Below, one piece after another: positions 5,686 through 7,499 of a stretch of DNA of 7,499 nucleotides. The stretch comes from Rickettsiales bacterium (GTDB taxonomy: Bacteria > Pseudomonadota > Alphaproteobacteria > Rickettsiales > UBA1997): assembly GCA_947455845.1 (NCBI GenBank), contig CANGQE010000058.1, positions 1 to 7,499 on the forward strand, given 5' to 3'. Within the stretch, counting starts at the first letter, position 1. Every line of letters begins with the position of its first letter. Position numbers and translations under genes: made by a program. The notes beneath the pieces were generated by a model. It was not told where the DNA came from, did no database searches, and saw only the letters and a list, made by a program, of their open reading frames with translations.

Positions 5686-7499
5686 TATTTTTCCCAAAAA
5701 TATTTTTAAAACCGTCACTGGCTTCAATATTACCACGTTTTATCACACTTCTGCGCACAAAATGCGGACGACCTTTTACCTCTTCAAAAATTTTAGCAAT
5801 ATATTCACCAATGATACTTACGGCAAAAAGATTGAGTGATCCAAAAAATGTAACCAGAAGTAAGGTAGATGTAACACCATGGGGAGCTGATTCGGGCCAG
5901 AAAATTTTCAGCAGAATCTGCACCGCCATTAAAATTCCTGACAAGATTAATGTTCCCCAACCAAAGGCGCTCAGCATGTTGAGAGGTACGTAACTGAAAG
6001 AAAGAATGCCTTTTTTGGCCCAACCGATATTTTTAAAAAGACTATTAGTAGTGCGACCAAATTTTCTTTCGGGACGGAAATAATCAACTCCGGTTTGCTT
6101 AAATCCGGCAAAGGCTCGCAAGCCTCGCAAAAACAAATCACGCTCGGGAAAACGCAGCAAAACTTTGACAACTTTTTTATCCATTAAAGCAAAATCACCG
6201 GCATCCCGTGGAATTTTAATGTAAGAAAATGCTGCAAAAATTCGGTAGAAAATTTTGTAGAAAATCTTCATGTAAAATGGCGCTTCACGATTGACCCTTC
6301 TGCCATAAACCACTTCAAAGCCTTCTTGCCATTTTGGCAAAAATTGCTCAATCATTTCCGGCGGATCTTGCAAATCGCCATCCATCAAAACGCAGGCATT
6401 CTTACTGGCCAAATCCATCCCACTTTTGAAAGCCGCTTGCGATCCGAAATTACGCGAATGGCTAATACCAATCACACGGGAATCACGCTCAGAAATTTTC
6501 CTGATTACCTCTTCACTATTGTCAGGTGAGCAGTCATTTACAAAAATAATTTCGTAATCGAGCTGTAGTTTTTGCATCACCTTAGTAATGCGTTCATACA
6601 TTTCCGGAATAGCCTGTGCATCCTTGTAGCAAGCAATTATTGCCGAGATCGAATGCTTTTTATCCAAATTATCTAGCGGCTTTTTGGTTGCCTGTGGATT
6701 GGAATAAATTTCCAGATTTTCTTGCACCCAAGTGTTCATCAGACTTAAGCCTTCTTTCAAGGTAACCCTCGCCTTCCACCCTAAAACCGACAAAGCTTTG
6801 GCAGAATTAGAATACCAATTCGCCACATCCCATTGATGAGCCGGATAATCAAATTTCGGCTCACCGGCAATTTGGTAAATTTCTTTAGCAGTGGCAGCAA
6901 TATCAGCCATTGTAGTTTTTACACCAGATCCAATGTTAAAAGATTCACCATAACAATTTTGTGGTAAGCTAAAAGCCGTATCAATAAAGGCTTCACAGGC
7001 ATCATCAATGTAAATAAAATCACGCGAAATTTCAGAATTGGTGAAGGGATTAAATTCTTTTTTTAATCCTCGCAAAACTACTTGCGGAATTAAGCGCGAA
7101 GAATCTTCAAGCGGACCATAAACCGAGTAAAGACGCAAGTTCGCCGCCCTCATCCCCTTTTTCTTGCCGTAAAAATAAATCAAATTTGCCACCGCAGCTT
7201 TGGTCACTGCGTAATGGCTATTGGCATTTAAAGCCTGATCTTCCGTGGTCCCAGAAGCATTGTCACCGTATTCTGAAGAGCTGCCGGCATTAATGAAGCA
7301 ATCGACACCACGTTGGTAGCAAGCTTCTATCAATTGAGTAGCGAAGGTAACATTGGTTTTGTAAATTAGATCAACATCATTTTCAAAAGAGTAAGCGCCG
7401 TAAGCAATGCAATTGAAAATTGTTTTTGGTTTGACGCGGTCAAACATTGCATCAAGATTTTCCCGCACCAATAAATCACCAATCACCAAATGCTCTTCG
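5672..7499 (-). CDS. Fused NAD-dependent sugar epimerase/dehydratase and polyprenyl-phosphate glycosyltransferase (5' end missing)
   Basis: Open reading frame entering from the right edge; 608 residues visible (numbered from the first full codon). Residues 1 to about 262 are an extended SDR acting on nucleotide sugars: NAGSSSEYG (about 70-78), YAVTK (96-100, catalytic Tyr and Lys), LRLYSVYGP, SRLIPQVVLRG and SRDFIYIDDACEAF. The N-terminal GxxGxxG NAD-binding segment lies beyond the window. After a linker of about 20 polar residues, a GT2 domain starts near 283 (ISAIIACYKD). It has FVNDCSPDNS, SHSRNFGSQAA, the metal-binding MDGDLQDPPE (Asp373, Asp375), GDFALMDKKVV and ERDLFLRGL, followed by two helices (about 504-533 and 543-567). 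This is the architecture of GtrB/ArnC/DPM1-like enzymes that load a sugar onto undecaprenyl or dolichyl phosphate at the cytoplasmic face. No stop or frameshift occurs in the linker, so the fusion is real in this sequence. It overlaps the methyltransferase by 14 nt. The exact sugar is unknown. Confidence 0.9.
   Translation of the reverse strand, partial: EEHLVIGDLLVRENLDAMFDRVKPKTIFNCIAYGAYSFENDVDLIYKTNVTFATQLIEACYQRGVDCFINAGSSSEYGDNASGTTEDQALNANSHYAVTKAAVANLIYFYGKKKGMRAANLRLYSVYGPLEDSSRLIPQVVLRGLKKEFNPFTNSEISRDFIYIDDACEAFIDTAFSLPQNCYGESFNIGSGVKTTMADIAATAKEIYQIAGEPKFDYPAHQWDVANWYSNSAKALSVLGWKARVTLKEGLSLMNTWVQENLEIYSNPQATKKPLDNLDKKHSISAIIACYKDAQAIPEMYERITKVMQKLQLDYEIIFVNDCSPDNSEEVIRKISERDSRVIGISHSRNFGSQAAFKSGMDLASKNACVLMDGDLQDPPEMIEQFLPKWQEGFEVVYGRRVNREAPFYMKIFYKIFYRIFAAFSYIKIPRDAGDFALMDKKVVKVLLRFPERDLFLRGLRAFAGFKQTGVDYFRPERKFGRTTNSLFKNIGWAKKGILSFSYVPLNMLSAFGWGTLILSGILMAVQILLKIFWPESAPHGVTSTLLLVTFFGSLNLFAVSIIGEYIAKIFEEVKGRPHFVRRSVIKRGNIEASDGFKNIFGKNNGRK

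Noticed and set aside
5686..5736. GTG start at 5736 that would extend the methyltransferase by 17 residues
   Set aside because: It lies well inside the preceding coding region, has no ribosome binding site, and the extension adds nothing resembling the family. The ATG at 5685 has GGGA at suitable spacing.
7487..7489. TTG at 7489 as a start for the SDR-GT2 protein
   Set aside because: The frame stays open to the window edge (Glu-Glu-His precede it), and the NAD-binding N-terminus of the SDR is missing, so the true start is beyond position 7499.

Overview
All genes in this window lie on the minus strand, so the biological order runs from the right edge to the left. The DNA is AT-rich and almost fully coding. 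The only taxonomic marker is the start of thrS at the left edge. Its N-terminal region looks like an alphaproteobacterial threonyl-tRNA synthetase, and the palindrome next to it resembles a GATCCTGAA...TTCAGGATC repeat that I recall from Rickettsiales and other Alphaproteobacteria. A low-GC alphaproteobacterium is therefore my best guess, at moderate confidence.

Layout in transcription order: (1) 7499-5672, an open reading frame entering from the right edge, in which an NAD-dependent sugar epimerase/dehydratase (extended SDR) is fused to a GtrB/ArnC/DPM1-type polyprenyl-phosphate glycosyltransferase with two C-terminal membrane helices. (2) 5685-4975, a class I SAM-dependent methyltransferase. 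(3-5) Three consecutive paralogous polytopic membrane proteins (4982-3420, 3435-1912, 1927-383) that look like GT-C fold, ArnT/PMT-type glycosyltransferases. (6) A 66-bp gap holding a perfect 13-bp inverted repeat. (7) 316-1, the first 105 codons of thrS.

The first five genes overlap head to tail by 14, 8, 16 and 16 nt with no gap, so they form one operon-like, translationally coupled unit. A coherent reading is a lipid-linked sugar pathway. The SDR makes or modifies a nucleotide sugar, the fused GT2 domain loads it onto a polyprenyl phosphate at the cytoplasmic face, the methyltransferase may methylate the sugar or a related group, and the three GT-C proteins transfer lipid-linked sugar outside the inner membrane to an unknown acceptor. 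No flippase (GtrA- or ArnEF-like) and no acceptor gene is visible here.

The most notable points are the tandem triplication of the GT-C gene, the start codon of each following copy being built into the conserved Trp-Cys codons ending the previous copy, a four-cysteine pattern with identical spacing in all three C-terminal domains, and the SDR-GT2 fusion. There is no sign of a CRISPR array, insertion sequence, rRNA or tRNA, and no non-coding stretch longer than 66 bp.
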